Positions 42,556 to 51,136 of a stretch of DNA of 64,000 bases are shown in pieces (within the stretch, counting starts at the first letter, position 1; every line of letters begins with the position of its first letter). This DNA comes from Bradyrhizobium cajani (GTDB lineage Bacteria; Pseudomonadota; Alphaproteobacteria; Rhizobiales; Xanthobacteraceae). The notes under the pieces were generated by a model. That model saw only the letters and a program-made list of their open reading frames with translations, was not told where the DNA came from and did no database searches. The stretch is from assembly GCF_009759665.1 (NCBI RefSeq), contig NZ_WQNE01000030.1, forward strand, positions 1 to 64,000. The letters are read 5' to 3'. Position numbers and translations under genes: made by a program.

Positions 42556-43698
42556 ATGACGTCACCGGTCACGATTGTCGGTGCTGGGCTCGGCGGCCTC
42601 ACCCTCGCCCGCGTCCTCCACCTTCAGGGCATTCCAGCCACCGTCTACGAGGCCGAGAGCTCGCCGATGGCCCGGGCGCAAGGCGGGATGCTCGACATCC
42701 ACGACGACAGCGGCCAGCTCGCCCTCAAGGCAGCGGGCCTGTTCGACGAATTCCTGGGGCTGATCCATCCGGGCGGCCAGGCGTCGCGCCTGCTCGACCG
42801 GAACGGCAAGGTGCTGCTCGACGAGCCGGACGACGGCACAGGCGGACGACCCGAGGTGCATCGGGGCGCCCTGCGGCGCATCCTTTTGGACTCCCTTCCT
42901 GCGGAGACAATTCGATGGGGGAAGAAGCTCGCGAATGTCGTCGCGCGCGGCAACGGGCGGCATGAGCTGATATTCGCCGACGGCTCCAGCGCGAGCACGG
43001 AGCTGCTCGTGGGCGCTGACGGAGCCTGGTCGAAGGTGCGGCCACTGCTGTCGGTTGCTGCGCCGGAATATGTCGGCACGTCGTTCATCGAGACTTATCT
43101 TCGCGACGCCGACGCGCGGCATTCAGCTGCGGCCGCGGCAGTCGGCGGCGGCGCCCTGTTCGCGAACGCGCCCGGCAAAGGCATTTTTGCGCACCGCGAA
43201 CCAGACGGCGTGCTTCACGCCTATCTCGCGCTGAACCGTTCCGCCGAATGGTTCGCCGCCATCGACTTCAGCGACGCTCCCGCAGCGATCGCGCGCATCG
43301 CGGCCGAGTTCGACGGCTGGGCGGCGGCCCTCACCGCGCTGATCACCGACGCCGATACGCCGCCGGTCCTGCGCATGCTCCATACATTGCCGAGCGACCA
43401 TCGCTGGGATCGCGTAGCCAGGGTGACCTTGCTCGGCGACGCCGCGCATTTGATGCCGCCGGCCGGCGACGGCGCGAACCTTGCGATGCTCGACGGCGCC
43501 GAGCTCGGCGCGGCCATCGCCGCGCGCCCCGACGACATCGAAACAGCGCTTGCGACCTACGAGGCCACGCTGTTTCCCCGCAGCCATTCCGCCGCGGTCG
43601 GCGCGCACGAGATGCTGGAGCTTTGTCTGGGCGAGCGCGCGCCGGATAGCCTGGTGGAGTTTTTCACCGGGATGCGCGAGATGGCGCGGGATTTGTAG
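42556..43698 (+). CDS. FAD-dependent monooxygenase, TetX-like
   Basis: A 380-residue class A flavoprotein monooxygenase. The dinucleotide motif is VTIVGAGLGGLTLARVLHLQ (residues about 5-24), the DG motif is LLVGADGAWSKVR, and the second FAD motif is LLGDAAHLMPPAGDGANLAM. The layout, including the GGMLDIHDDSGQ stretch, is that of the TetX branch, whose founder hydroxylates tetracyclines. Divergence from a TetR gene strengthens the likeness, but related proteins act on other aromatic or polyketide compounds. Resistance is a hypothesis only. Confidence 0.9.
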   Translation: MTSPVTIVGAGLGGLTLARVLHLQGIPATVYEAESSPMARAQGGMLDIHDDSGQLALKAAGLFDEFLGLIHPGGQASRLLDRNGKVLLDEPDDGTGGRPEVHRGALRRILLDSLPAETIRWGKKLANVVARGNGRHELIFADGSSASTELLVGADGAWSKVRPLLSVAAPEYVGTSFIETYLRDADARHSAAAAAVGGGALFANAPGKGIFAHREPDGVLHAYLALNRSAEWFAAIDFSDAPAAIARIAAEFDGWAAALTALITDADTPPVLRMLHTLPSDHRWDRVARVTLLGDAAHLMPPAGDGANLAMLDGAELGAAIAARPDDIETALATYEATLFPRSHSAAVGAHEMLELCLGERAPDSLVEFFTGMREMARDL

Positions 43699-43755
43699 GG
43701 TGGGTTAGCCGAAGGCGTAACCCACCACTATCTCTCTTCGCGGAAGCCACCCTAC
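43695..43755. repeat. Palindromic repeat (GTAGGGTGGGTTAGCC family)
   Basis: It overlaps the monooxygenase stop. GGTGGGTTA (43699-43707) pairs with TAACCCACC (43718-43726), with an inner GCC/GGC, and outer GTAGGGTGG pairs with CCACCCTAC at the end. It probably acts as a terminator between the convergent genes. Confidence 0.75.
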
Positions 43756-43762
43756 ATGCCCA

Positions 43763-44641
43763 CTATTTCAGCGGCAGAAAAAGCTCCGCGACGGTCTCAT
43801 GTTCCGGCACCTCTGGGAAGAAGCTGAGCCTCTGGCAATAGATCGGGAAATCGCGCGCTTCCTCGCCGCTGGCCGGAAGCCAGTCGCGATAAAGATAGAG
43901 CGCGGCGGGCTCCAGATTGTCGGTGTAGCCGACCACGCGCAGCACGGCGCAGCGTCCGCCGGGGATCTCGCCGGCCTTGATCCCGTCGCCGTTCGCCGCG
44001 ATCGGCTGGTCGGTCCCGACACAAAGGTCCACGCTGTAATCGGCGGGCGAGGCAGGACGTCGCTCGGATCGCCAGACATTGAAGGTCGGATTTGTGCTGG
44101 GGTGCAGGCCAGCGGCCTTGCGCCAGGCGATGAAGCGCCGGATGGTATCGCCGAGCGTCGCCGGGTCGCCACGATGCTCCATGATCGCCACCTTTGTGGT
44201 GGGCACATCGCGGATCGTCACATCGTCACTGGTAAAAGTCTTCATGAGCTTGTTCCTCGCATTGTCGAGAGGCCCGAAGGCCGCAAGCCACGGCTCCCAG
44301 TCGGGAGACTTCCGGAACGACGACGGCGACTGCCCGAACCGTTGCCGAAAGGCGCGGGCGAAGGCGTCCGGTGCGTCATAACCGGCATCCATCGCGATGT
44401 CAGTGACATCAAGGGCGTCACTGTAGGCCAGCTGATGCGACGCGCGCTTCATGCGGGCCAGCTGGACATAGCGATGCACTGATAAGCCGAAGGTCGCCGA
44501 AAACTGCCGGTGGAAATGAAACTTCGAGAAGGCCGCAACACCGCTCAGCGTGTCCAGGTCAAGATCATCGTCGAGATGCCGGTCAATATGGTCCAGCACC
44601 CGCCGCATCCGCTCCTGATAGTTTTGCAGCGCCGCCTTCAT
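43763..44641 (-). CDS. AraC-family regulator with GyrI-like effector domain
   Basis: A 292-residue activator. The N-terminal AraC DNA-binding domain holds both HTHs (LDTLSGVAAFSKFHFHRQFS and VTDIAMDAGYDAPDAFARAF, then RFGQSPSSFR). The C-terminal half is a GyrI-like/AraE-binding small-molecule domain (MEHRGDPATLGDTIRRFIAW, ending VAELFLPLK), the arrangement of Rob, BmrR-like sensors and SbmC relatives. It probably senses cationic or lipophilic compounds. A fragment of a paralogue is at 40562-40642. Confidence 0.92.
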   Translation of the reverse strand: MKAALQNYQERMRRVLDHIDRHLDDDLDLDTLSGVAAFSKFHFHRQFSATFGLSVHRYVQLARMKRASHQLAYSDALDVTDIAMDAGYDAPDAFARAFRQRFGQSPSSFRKSPDWEPWLAAFGPLDNARNKLMKTFTSDDVTIRDVPTTKVAIMEHRGDPATLGDTIRRFIAWRKAAGLHPSTNPTFNVWRSERRPASPADYSVDLCVGTDQPIAANGDGIKAGEIPGGRCAVLRVVGYTDNLEPAALYLYRDWLPASGEEARDFPIYCQRLSFFPEVPEHETVAELFLPLK

Positions 44642-44723
44642 GGTCCCTCCTCCGTGGCGGCTTCAGTTAGGTGCGGATGGCCGTGATGTGCTCGACCGAT
44701 CTTGCGGTTTGACAGGGGACCCG

Positions 44724-44826
44724 TAGCCCGGATGGAGCGCAGCGCAATCCGGGATTCGTACCACACAGGCAGTTGCGCGATGCGGTGGGTCTGTCCCGGA
44801 TTACGCTTTCGCTCCATCCGGGCTAC
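44724..44826. repeat. Palindromic repeat (GTAGCCCGGATGGAGC family)
   Basis: Starts GTAGCCCGGATGGAGCGCAG and ends GCTCCATCCGGGCTAC; inner CAATCCGGG and CCCGGATTAC also pair. A long hairpin between two minus-strand genes. Confidence 0.8.
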
Positions 44827-44841
44827 GAAGAGGTCGCGCGT

Positions 44842-46101
44842 TTACCCGCCGGCCATCAGCTCCTTCGCCAGCGCCATGTAGGCCGGCAGCGTCACGGGAT
44901 CGTTGGCGGCGTTGCCCGCGACGGGGTGCGAGGCGTAGCGCGCGATCACCATCTCGGCCTTGGGATCGATGTAGATGCCCTGGCCATGGACGCCGCGCGC
45001 CATGTAGGCGCCGTGGGCGTTGTGGCTGACCCACCATTGATTGCGGTAGGAGGCGCCCGGCAGCGTGGTGTAGCCGGCGAGCTTGAACTTATCAGGATCG
45101 CCGCCGCGCGCAATGTCCTCGACCACGGACGACGGCACGATCTGGCGGCCGTTGAAGCGGCCGTGATTGCGCATGGTCTCGCCGAAGCGGGCGAGATCGC
45201 GCAAGCTGGTGGAGAGACCACCACCGCCGCTTTCGGTGCCGATGCGGTCGACATGATAATGCGCGTCCTCCTCGGCACCCATCGGCTGCCAGATGCGCTC
45301 GGAGAGCAGATCGGACAGCGTCATGCCGCTGGCGCGGCGACAGATCCAGGCCAGCACGTCGGTGTTGACGGTCTTGTAGGCAAAGGCCTTGCCGTGCTCG
45401 CCCTGCTTCTTCTGCGTGACGAGGAAATCGAAGATGGTGGTCGCGCCGTCATAGCCCGGCGGAATCGGCGCCATGCCGTTGGCGCGCCGCAGGCCCCACA
45501 CGTCCGAATTCTTGTCGGTATAGACCTCGGTGTAGACAAGGCCGGTGGTCATATCCATGACCTCGTGCACGTGCGCGTCGCCGAACGCGCTGGCCTTCAG
45601 CTCCGGCACATAGTCCGTCACCGGCGCCTGCGGATCGATCCTGCCCTCGCTGACCAGCATGCCCGCGAGCACGCCGGTGAACGACTTCGTCACCGACATC
45701 GCGAGATGCGCCTTGTGCGGCTTCAGCGCACTGAAATAACGCTCATAGATCAGCTTGCCCCGATGCAGCACGGCGATGCCATCGGTGTACGTCTCCTCCA
45801 GCATTCTTGCGAAGGTCATGGGCCGCCCGTCCATCGTGGTGGAGGCCACGGCGCCGATGTCATGGTCTTCGCGCGGAAGCACCGATGCGGGCCCTGCCCC
45901 GCGCCAGACGTTCACCGTCGGCACCAGCTGGCGGATGTTGCTCCAGGCCCAGCGCAGTTCAGGGAAGCTGCGGAACGAGCCGTCCTGGAAGGTGATGGTG
46001 CGGTCGGCGAGCGGCGGAAATCCCTTCATCCAGCCGAGGGTTTCGGGGTCGGTCTCGGAGGCGGTGGCCGATGGTTGGCTGCGGGCGGGAGTGATGGACA
46101 T
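44842..46101 (-). CDS. Serine hydrolase, beta-lactamase/class C type
   Basis: A 419-residue serine hydrolase of the beta-lactamase superfamily (class C/EstB-like). The nucleophile motif is SVTKS (SxxK), with a following YKTVN in the Tyr-x-Asn region and HGQG in place of the KTG box. There is no signal peptide, so a cytoplasmic esterase or amidase is likelier than an antibiotic-resistance enzyme. The start at 46101 has GGAG upstream. The 230 bases before it, up to 46334, hold only promoter sequence. Confidence 0.88.
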   Translation of the reverse strand: MSITPARSQPSATASETDPETLGWMKGFPPLADRTITFQDGSFRSFPELRWAWSNIRQLVPTVNVWRGAGPASVLPREDHDIGAVASTTMDGRPMTFARMLEETYTDGIAVLHRGKLIYERYFSALKPHKAHLAMSVTKSFTGVLAGMLVSEGRIDPQAPVTDYVPELKASAFGDAHVHEVMDMTTGLVYTEVYTDKNSDVWGLRRANGMAPIPPGYDGATTIFDFLVTQKKQGEHGKAFAYKTVNTDVLAWICRRASGMTLSDLLSERIWQPMGAEEDAHYHVDRIGTESGGGGLSTSLRDLARFGETMRNHGRFNGRQIVPSSVVEDIARGGDPDKFKLAGYTTLPGASYRNQWWVSHNAHGAYMARGVHGQGIYIDPKAEMVIARYASHPVAGNAANDPVTLPAYMALAKELMAGG

Positions 46102-46334
46102 GCAAGCAAGCTCCGGAGGCGAACGAAGGATGTCGTTCGTATCATGGCGGCCCCCGGTCAACATCCAGCGTTTGTGCCGAGGTGACCGTCGCCGCGCGCG
46201 TGACAATGCGTGTGCTCGCACCGTGTCGATGCCATCTGCGTCAAACTGCGCCGCTGACGCGCTGAACAAACATCGGCTTCAGGCGTCTATCATCCTTCGT
46301 CGGTCGACGACTGACGCAAGATGGAAGGGTTGTC

Positions 46335-46685
46335 ATGAAAGTCAGCAAATTCGCGATAGCCGGGGCATCGTTCGAACGCTCGCCTGATCAGGACGGCGAC
46401 ATCTTCGTCGCCAACGCCGTCGACCAGCGCCACGGCGGACCGATCACCATCGGCTTCGGCCGCTATGCGCCGAACCAGAGCCTCGACGAGACGCTCGCCG
46501 TCGATGACGTTATGATCGTGCTCGAGGGGAAGCTGTCGGTGTCGAGCGACTCGGACACCGTCACCGCGGGTCCCGGCGAGATCGTCTACATGCCCAAGGG
46601 CAAGCAGGTCACCATCCGCTCGCATGAGAAAGGCGCCGTGACGGCCTATGTCACCTATCCGCATTGGCAGGTGGCGCGCCGATGA
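46335..46685 (+). CDS. Cupin protein, EutQ-like
   Basis: A 116-residue cupin: FGRYAPNQSLDETLAVDDVM, then IVLEGKLSVSSDSDTVTAGP, GEIVYMPKGKQVTIRS. It resembles the C-terminal domain of the ethanolamine-utilisation protein EutQ, but the metal-binding histidines are mostly absent, as in EutQ itself. No eut gene is nearby. GGAAGG precedes the ATG. It may be co-transcribed with the VOC gene 54 bases downstream. Confidence 0.85.
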   Translation: MKVSKFAIAGASFERSPDQDGDIFVANAVDQRHGGPITIGFGRYAPNQSLDETLAVDDVMIVLEGKLSVSSDSDTVTAGPGEIVYMPKGKQVTIRSHEKGAVTAYVTYPHWQVARR

Positions 46686-46739
46686 TGCGTCTTGCCGGCG
46701 GATGATGCGACTGGCAGTAAGACCGGGTGGAGTAACCCG

Positions 46740-47105
46740 ATGACCGATAGCGCGACGCCCAACCTTCCTTCGAGAGATTTCGGAGCGACGGCGAGGTTTT
46801 ACGGAGAACTGGGCTTTGAACCGACCTGGCGCGACGGCGAGTGGATGATTCTGAAACGAGGCGATTTGGTGCTGGAGTTCTTCCCGCATCCCGATCTCGA
46901 CCCTGCGACGAGCTGGTTCAGCTGCTGCCTCCGACTGGATGACGTCGACGCCTTCTTCGCGGCTACCCTCGCCGCCGGCGTACCTGAAACGACGAACGGC
47001 TGGCCCCGCGCGCACCGCCCAAAGAAAGAGGCCTGGGGAGGAATTGTGGGTGCCGTCATCGATCCCGACGGAACGCTTGTCAGGATCATTCAGAACGGAA
47101 ATTGA
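46740..47105 (+). CDS. Bleomycin-resistance-like VOC protein
   Basis: A 121-residue vicinal-oxygen-chelate protein: LPSRDFGATARFYGELGFEP, LVLEFFPHPDLDPATSWFSC and GAVIDPDGTLVRIIQN. The layout matches the bleomycin-binding (BRP/Ble) branch, which sequesters drugs without catalysis. A GGAG site (GGGTGGAGTAACCCG then ATG) supports the start at 46740. Whether it binds bleomycin cannot be told. Confidence 0.88.
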   Translation: MTDSATPNLPSRDFGATARFYGELGFEPTWRDGEWMILKRGDLVLEFFPHPDLDPATSWFSCCLRLDDVDAFFAATLAAGVPETTNGWPRAHRPKKEAWGGIVGAVIDPDGTLVRIIQNGN

Positions 47106-47179
47106 ATGGATTCATTCGCCGGCAGGTCCTTCAAGGCGGCCCCGAGGGACAGCGGCGCGGCTGTCCGGTCCGTTCATCG

Positions 47180-47971
47180 TCATGCCGGCTGATAGAAGTA
47201 TGCTCCATCCTTGCGAACCACGCGACCGATGCCTGGCCAGCCGAGGTGCGCGCCGGCGATCCACGTCCCCGCCTCGGCCGCATCATCAAAAACCTTCAGG
47301 CGGGTCGTGCGTGCGGTCGCCTGATCGTCGTCATAGCCCCAACTGAGCGTGGAATCGCCGAACTGCGCGGCCGGCACGTGCACGATGTCGCCGAAGAACA
47401 GGAAACGGTCCTCGTCCGTGTCGAACGCGTAGCCAGTGTGACCGGGAGCATGACCTGGCAGGGCAACCGCTCTCAATCGCTCAGCCACCTGGTCGCCATT
47501 TCGGATGGGCTTCAGCAAGGGCCGGAACCGCGCAAGGTGCCGCTCGGCGAGAAAACTCTCCATGGCCGCCTCGCCAATCATGATCGCCTTCAGGTTCTGA
47601 AAGAGCACGCGGCCGTCGGGGGTCAAAAGCCCCTGCACATGATCCTGATGGGTGTGAGTGAGCGCCAAAGCCGTGATCGATGCCGGGTCGATCCCGGCTT
47701 CCGCCAGCGTCTGCTCGAGACGCCCGACTGTGGGCATCCAGCCTCCTCCTCCGCTGTCAATCAGGACGCCGTCACCGCCTGGACCTGCGAGGGCGAAGCA
47801 GTTGACGGACAGGCGAAGTGCGCTTCCCTGCGCGGCCTGCGGCACCGGGTTATTCTGCGGGTCCCGCAAAAGGTCCGCGGGCATCTCGATATAGCCGTCC
47901 GACAGCGACCAGACACGCCAATCGCCTGACGTGCCGCCGAGAACGTTGTTGCTGCGCGATGTCACGATCAT
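47180..47971 (-). CDS. MBL-fold metallo-hydrolase
   Basis: A 263-residue metallo-beta-lactamase-fold hydrolase. The metal motif THTHQDH (HxHxDH) is intact, followed by HAPGHTGY, GDIVH and the final His in GAHLGWPG. Members of this layout include lactonases (AiiA-like quorum quenching), glyoxalase II relatives and phosphodiesterases. It is divergent from a LysR gene 79 bases away, which probably regulates it. A lactone substrate is a guess. Confidence 0.9.
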   Translation of the reverse strand: MIVTSRSNNVLGGTSGDWRVWSLSDGYIEMPADLLRDPQNNPVPQAAQGSALRLSVNCFALAGPGGDGVLIDSGGGGWMPTVGRLEQTLAEAGIDPASITALALTHTHQDHVQGLLTPDGRVLFQNLKAIMIGEAAMESFLAERHLARFRPLLKPIRNGDQVAERLRAVALPGHAPGHTGYAFDTDEDRFLFFGDIVHVPAAQFGDSTLSWGYDDDQATARTTRLKVFDDAAEAGTWIAGAHLGWPGIGRVVRKDGAYFYQPA

Positions 47972-48050
47972 GAGGTCAAGCCTAGTCCAGGGTCGTTTAT
48001 GAGGATAGACCTGTTGTTTGGGATGGTGTCATGAGCATAATTCATAAAGC

Positions 48051-49085
48051 ATGAGAAGCGAACTGAACGAACTCGCCGCATTTGCGATGGTCGCCCGTGA
48101 GCGAAGCTTCACCCGGGCCGCGGCAAAGTTGGGGGTGTCTCAGTCTGCGCTGAGCCACACGATCCGGGGGCTCGAGCAGCGGCTCGCGTTGCGGCTTCTC
48201 GCCCGGACAACGAAGAGCGTTGCCCCAACCGCTGCAGGGACAGCGCTTTTGAAGGATTTGTCTCCGGCACTCGAACAGATCACGCTTGCCCTCGACAGGG
48301 CCCGAAGCCTTCGGCACCGGCCTGCGGGCCGCCTTCGCATTGTGATGTCGCGCTCGGCCGCCGTGATGGTCATGTTGCCGCGGCTCGCGGCATTCGCCGA
48401 TGCCTACCCCGACATCGTTCTTGACGTTGTCACCGTCACGGGTCCCGTGGACCTCGTCGCAGGCGAGTTCGATGCCGGCATTCAGCTCGGCGAGTACATT
48501 CAAAAAGACATGATCGCGGTGCGCGTCACGCCGGACTTGCGATTGGCGGTCGTGGGATCGCCCCGCTATTTCGCGTCACGACGCATCCCGCAAAAGCCGA
48601 CGGATCTCGGCGACCATCGATGCATCACGCTGCGCCTTCCGGGCGGTCCATATCGATGGGAGTTCGAGCGCGGGCGGAAGTCGGTCACGATCAGCGTGAA
48701 CGGCCCGCTCGTCATCGACGACACTCACCTGGTGATTGAGGCGGCGCTCGCCGGAGTTGGCCTTGGTCTGGTCTATGAAGAGCAGGTCGCAGGGGACATC
48801 GCCAAGCGGCGGCTCGTCCGTGTCCTGGAAGACTGGACGCCGCCAATTCCCGGCTTCTTCATGTACTATCCCAGTCGTCAGCATCAACCTGCTGCACTGT
48901 CCGCGCTGGTGAACGCGCTGCGTCTCTCGGGAAAACAGGTTGGGTGCGGGGCTGGCGGCGAATACGAACTGCGGCCCCGCCGACGTGCTGACAAAGGATT
49001 GCCGGGCTGCGCTGCATCAGCGGGCCCGTCGTCACCTGTCCTTAACCGAAGCAGGCAGGACAAGTGGCGCGGGCACAGCGGTTGA
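48051..49085 (+). CDS. LysR-family transcriptional regulator
   Basis: A 344-residue LysR regulator. The HTH is LNELAAFAMVARERSFTRAA and AKLGVSQSALSHTIRGLEQR. The effector domain (GRLRIVMSRSAAVMVMLPRL to about residue 295) is normal for the LysR group that includes YafC-like proteins. The last 45 or so residues after SALVNALRL are low in homology and Arg/Gly/Ser-rich; typical members end near 300, so the stop may have been lost by a frameshift. Divergent from the MBL-fold gene. Confidence 0.9.
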   Translation: MRSELNELAAFAMVARERSFTRAAAKLGVSQSALSHTIRGLEQRLALRLLARTTKSVAPTAAGTALLKDLSPALEQITLALDRARSLRHRPAGRLRIVMSRSAAVMVMLPRLAAFADAYPDIVLDVVTVTGPVDLVAGEFDAGIQLGEYIQKDMIAVRVTPDLRLAVVGSPRYFASRRIPQKPTDLGDHRCITLRLPGGPYRWEFERGRKSVTISVNGPLVIDDTHLVIEAALAGVGLGLVYEEQVAGDIAKRRLVRVLEDWTPPIPGFFMYYPSRQHQPAALSALVNALRLSGKQVGCGAGGEYELRPRRRADKGLPGCAASAGPSSPVLNRSRQDKWRGHSG

Positions 49086-49145
49086 TCTAGGTGAACTGCA
49101 GGCGGATGGAGGATGCCGTCCCATCCTGAAGGTTGAAGAGCGACC

Positions 49146-49628
49146 TTGCAGCAGGCCTGGACCAGTTTCTGGATGAACGTCTCCGCCCTGTTCGAGGCGG
49201 CGCTGACGCCGTTCCAGGCCGCGGCGCGACTGGTCGGGCTCAATCCATCGGTCCCCCAGACCTACTTCTTCCTGGTCGCCGCGGGCTTTGCGACCCTGTT
49301 GTTCATCCACCTCTATGGAGACATCGTCGTCCTGCGCCGAGGTCGCCGCACCACCGGCACGATCGTCGGCATCGATCCCGGCGACGATTCCCCCGATCGG
49401 CCGATCATCCGCTTCAGGGATACATCGGGGCGGGAATTCACCTTCACCTCGGACCTCAGCTGCAACGACACCACGCGCCGGATCGGCGCGACGGTCGAGG
49501 TGGACTACGATCCGGCCAAACCCAGCCGGGTGCGCGAAGCCGGCCGTCCCATCGCAAAGCTGCTCTACATCGCGGTGCTGACCTTCATCGCCGGGCTTCC
49601 GCTGACCGCAATTTTTGTCGTCAAGTGA
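49146..49628 (+). CDS. DUF3592 membrane protein
   Basis: A 160-residue protein with two membrane spans (TYFFLVAAGFATLLFIHLY and LLYIAVLTFIAGLPLTAIF) flanking an all-beta periplasmic or cytoplasmic domain (RRTTGTIVGI, IIRFRDTSGREFTFTSD, VEVDYDPAKPSRVR), which fits DUF3592. Function unknown. The start is unclear: TTG at 49146 with a GAAGAG stretch before it, or ATG at 49173 giving a slightly shorter protein. Confidence 0.8.
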   Translation: MQQAWTSFWMNVSALFEAALTPFQAAARLVGLNPSVPQTYFFLVAAGFATLLFIHLYGDIVVLRRGRRTTGTIVGIDPGDDSPDRPIIRFRDTSGREFTFTSDLSCNDTTRRIGATVEVDYDPAKPSRVREAGRPIAKLLYIAVLTFIAGLPLTAIFVVK

Positions 49629-49659
49629 GCGGTAGCCCGAGGACGTGCACGCACGAGCG

Positions 49660-50058
49660 TCAGTGCGGCAGGAAAGGCGCAGCCAGCACTGCGAGCATGC
49701 CAAAGGCCGCGACGTTCCAGAACAGAGAGCGGACCAGCGGAACGCCGGACACATAAAGCACGCTATACGCGATGCGCCCGCCGATATAGGCGATCGCCCC
49801 CCAATGGGTCAGCTCATTGTGAACGCCGGCCGCCTGCGCAACGAGGACCGCTGCGGCGAAGAACGGAAACGTCTCCATGTAATTGCGGAAGTTGCGGTTG
49901 ATGCGCCCGGGGATCGGTCTGAGCGGAGGCATCTCGCCATCGCGCGGGCTTGCAGCCCAGCTGAGGCCGTACTGCGCGTTCGCGGCTTGCGCGGCGGCGA
50001 CGAGTTGAAGGAAGCCCCAAACGGTGGCCGCAGCCAACATCATGAGTTCGAAGCTCAT
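49660..50058 (-). CDS. MAPEG family protein
   Basis: A 132-residue four-span membrane protein of the MAPEG family (membrane-associated proteins in eicosanoid and glutathione metabolism). The marks are NRNFRNYMETFPFFAAAVLV and GRIAYSVLYVSGVP. Bacterial members may act as glutathione transferases. A second paralogue is at 55745-56167. Confidence 0.88.
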   Translation of the reverse strand: MSFELMMLAAATVWGFLQLVAAAQAANAQYGLSWAASPRDGEMPPLRPIPGRINRNFRNYMETFPFFAAAVLVAQAAGVHNELTHWGAIAYIGGRIAYSVLYVSGVPLVRSLFWNVAAFGMLAVLAAPFLPH

Positions 50059-50161
50059 GCGATCTCGTCTCCTCCTTCAAAATGCGAGCGGCCGATCTCA
50101 GCAGGCCGCCCCCTTGAGCACGATGGGTTTCGTTGCGCTCTACCCATCGTGCGGGCCACGC

Positions 50162-51061
50162 TCATTGCTTGAAACAATGCTCGCGGTGCCACTTCAGAAA
50201 ATGTGGATGCGGCCGATCCGACAGCCTCTTCGGCTCAAGCGCGCGACCGGTCTTGTTGATTATCGATCGGACACCATCCAGATCATTCGTCTGACGCGAG
50301 ATCAGGATTTCCAAATTGTCCGCCAGGCCAATGAGGCCGCGATCGAACATCCAATGCGCGGTACCTGAAAGAGCGATGCCATTGCTGATGATGTCTGGGC
50401 CATTTGCCTCGACCGGCCGTATGTGAGCGGCCGCGACCTCAGCGCGCCCCATCCCATTGATGAGCTTTAGCCCCGTAATTGCGCAGCGCTCATCATAGGC
50501 ACGGAGCACGATGCGGCGAAACACTCGATCGCGCAAAACTCTCGATACTGTCAGGCTAACACGGTCGCGCTGCTGTTCTAGCCTGAACGGCGCCTGCTCC
50601 TCGCCGAGGTCGAGCGATCGGACATCGTCATCGCGCCGCGGAAGCAGCGGCGCATTCTCCGCCAAACCAAGTTCGCATATTCTATTGAAATCGTCGGGAG
50701 AGATCGGGCGGACTGACGATTGAGCACGTCCTGAAATTCGTCCCTGCTCATTCAGGACCCCGCGCTCCACGGGACCAGTCGCCCCGTTGAACGGGACCGG
50801 GTTGGCAAAATCGAGATAGCTTCCGGGCTCGATCAGAGCGAGGTACATCCCCGACGCGCTTGGGTCCGGAATAACCTGCTGAACCCGAGCCATCGCAAAG
50901 TAGCCGCGCGTCTCGGCCACCTTGCTTGGTTCGTAGTAGATTATCCAATCACCGATGCAGGCTTCAACACGGCGGAGATACTGGCGGGGAAATTGATACT
51001 GTTCAGCGGGGCTGTCTTCGTAAATCGAATCCAATCGATGGATGAATACCCCCAATCCCAT
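50162..51061 (-). CDS. HNH endonuclease with N-terminal PUA/EVE-like domain
   Basis: A 299-residue protein. The C-terminal half (about 180-260) is an HNH nuclease: CAITGLKLINGMGRAEVAAA, HIRPVEANGPD, then SNGIALSGTAHWMFD, with the His-Asn-His triad readable. The N-terminal half (QFPRQYLRRVEACIGDWIIY, YEPSKVAETRGYFAMARVQQ, IEPGSYLDF) looks like a PUA-superfamily fold of the EVE/SRA kind, which in other HNH fusions reads modified cytosine. I infer a modification-dependent (type IV) restriction enzyme. The nuclease call is firm; the reader domain is a fold-level guess. Confidence 0.8.
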   Translation of the reverse strand: MGLGVFIHRLDSIYEDSPAEQYQFPRQYLRRVEACIGDWIIYYEPSKVAETRGYFAMARVQQVIPDPSASGMYLALIEPGSYLDFANPVPFNGATGPVERGVLNEQGRISGRAQSSVRPISPDDFNRICELGLAENAPLLPRRDDDVRSLDLGEEQAPFRLEQQRDRVSLTVSRVLRDRVFRRIVLRAYDERCAITGLKLINGMGRAEVAAAHIRPVEANGPDIISNGIALSGTAHWMFDRGLIGLADNLEILISRQTNDLDGVRSIINKTGRALEPKRLSDRPHPHFLKWHREHCFKQ

Positions 51062-51136
51062 AATTTATGCGACGCCGCCCCTCCGACAAGTCGCCCCCCG
51101 ATGGAGCGATTCTGAACATCGAGGAGGCACCACCCC

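Noticed and set aside
44842..46101. Serine hydrolase as an antibiotic beta-lactamase
   Set aside because: There is no signal peptide, the KTG box is replaced by HGQG, and the layout fits esterase-type members.
44773..46185. A 470-codon plus-strand frame opposite the serine hydrolase
   Set aside because: Low-information His/Gly/Ala/Arg-rich translation; the hydrolase with its SxxK motif is the real gene.
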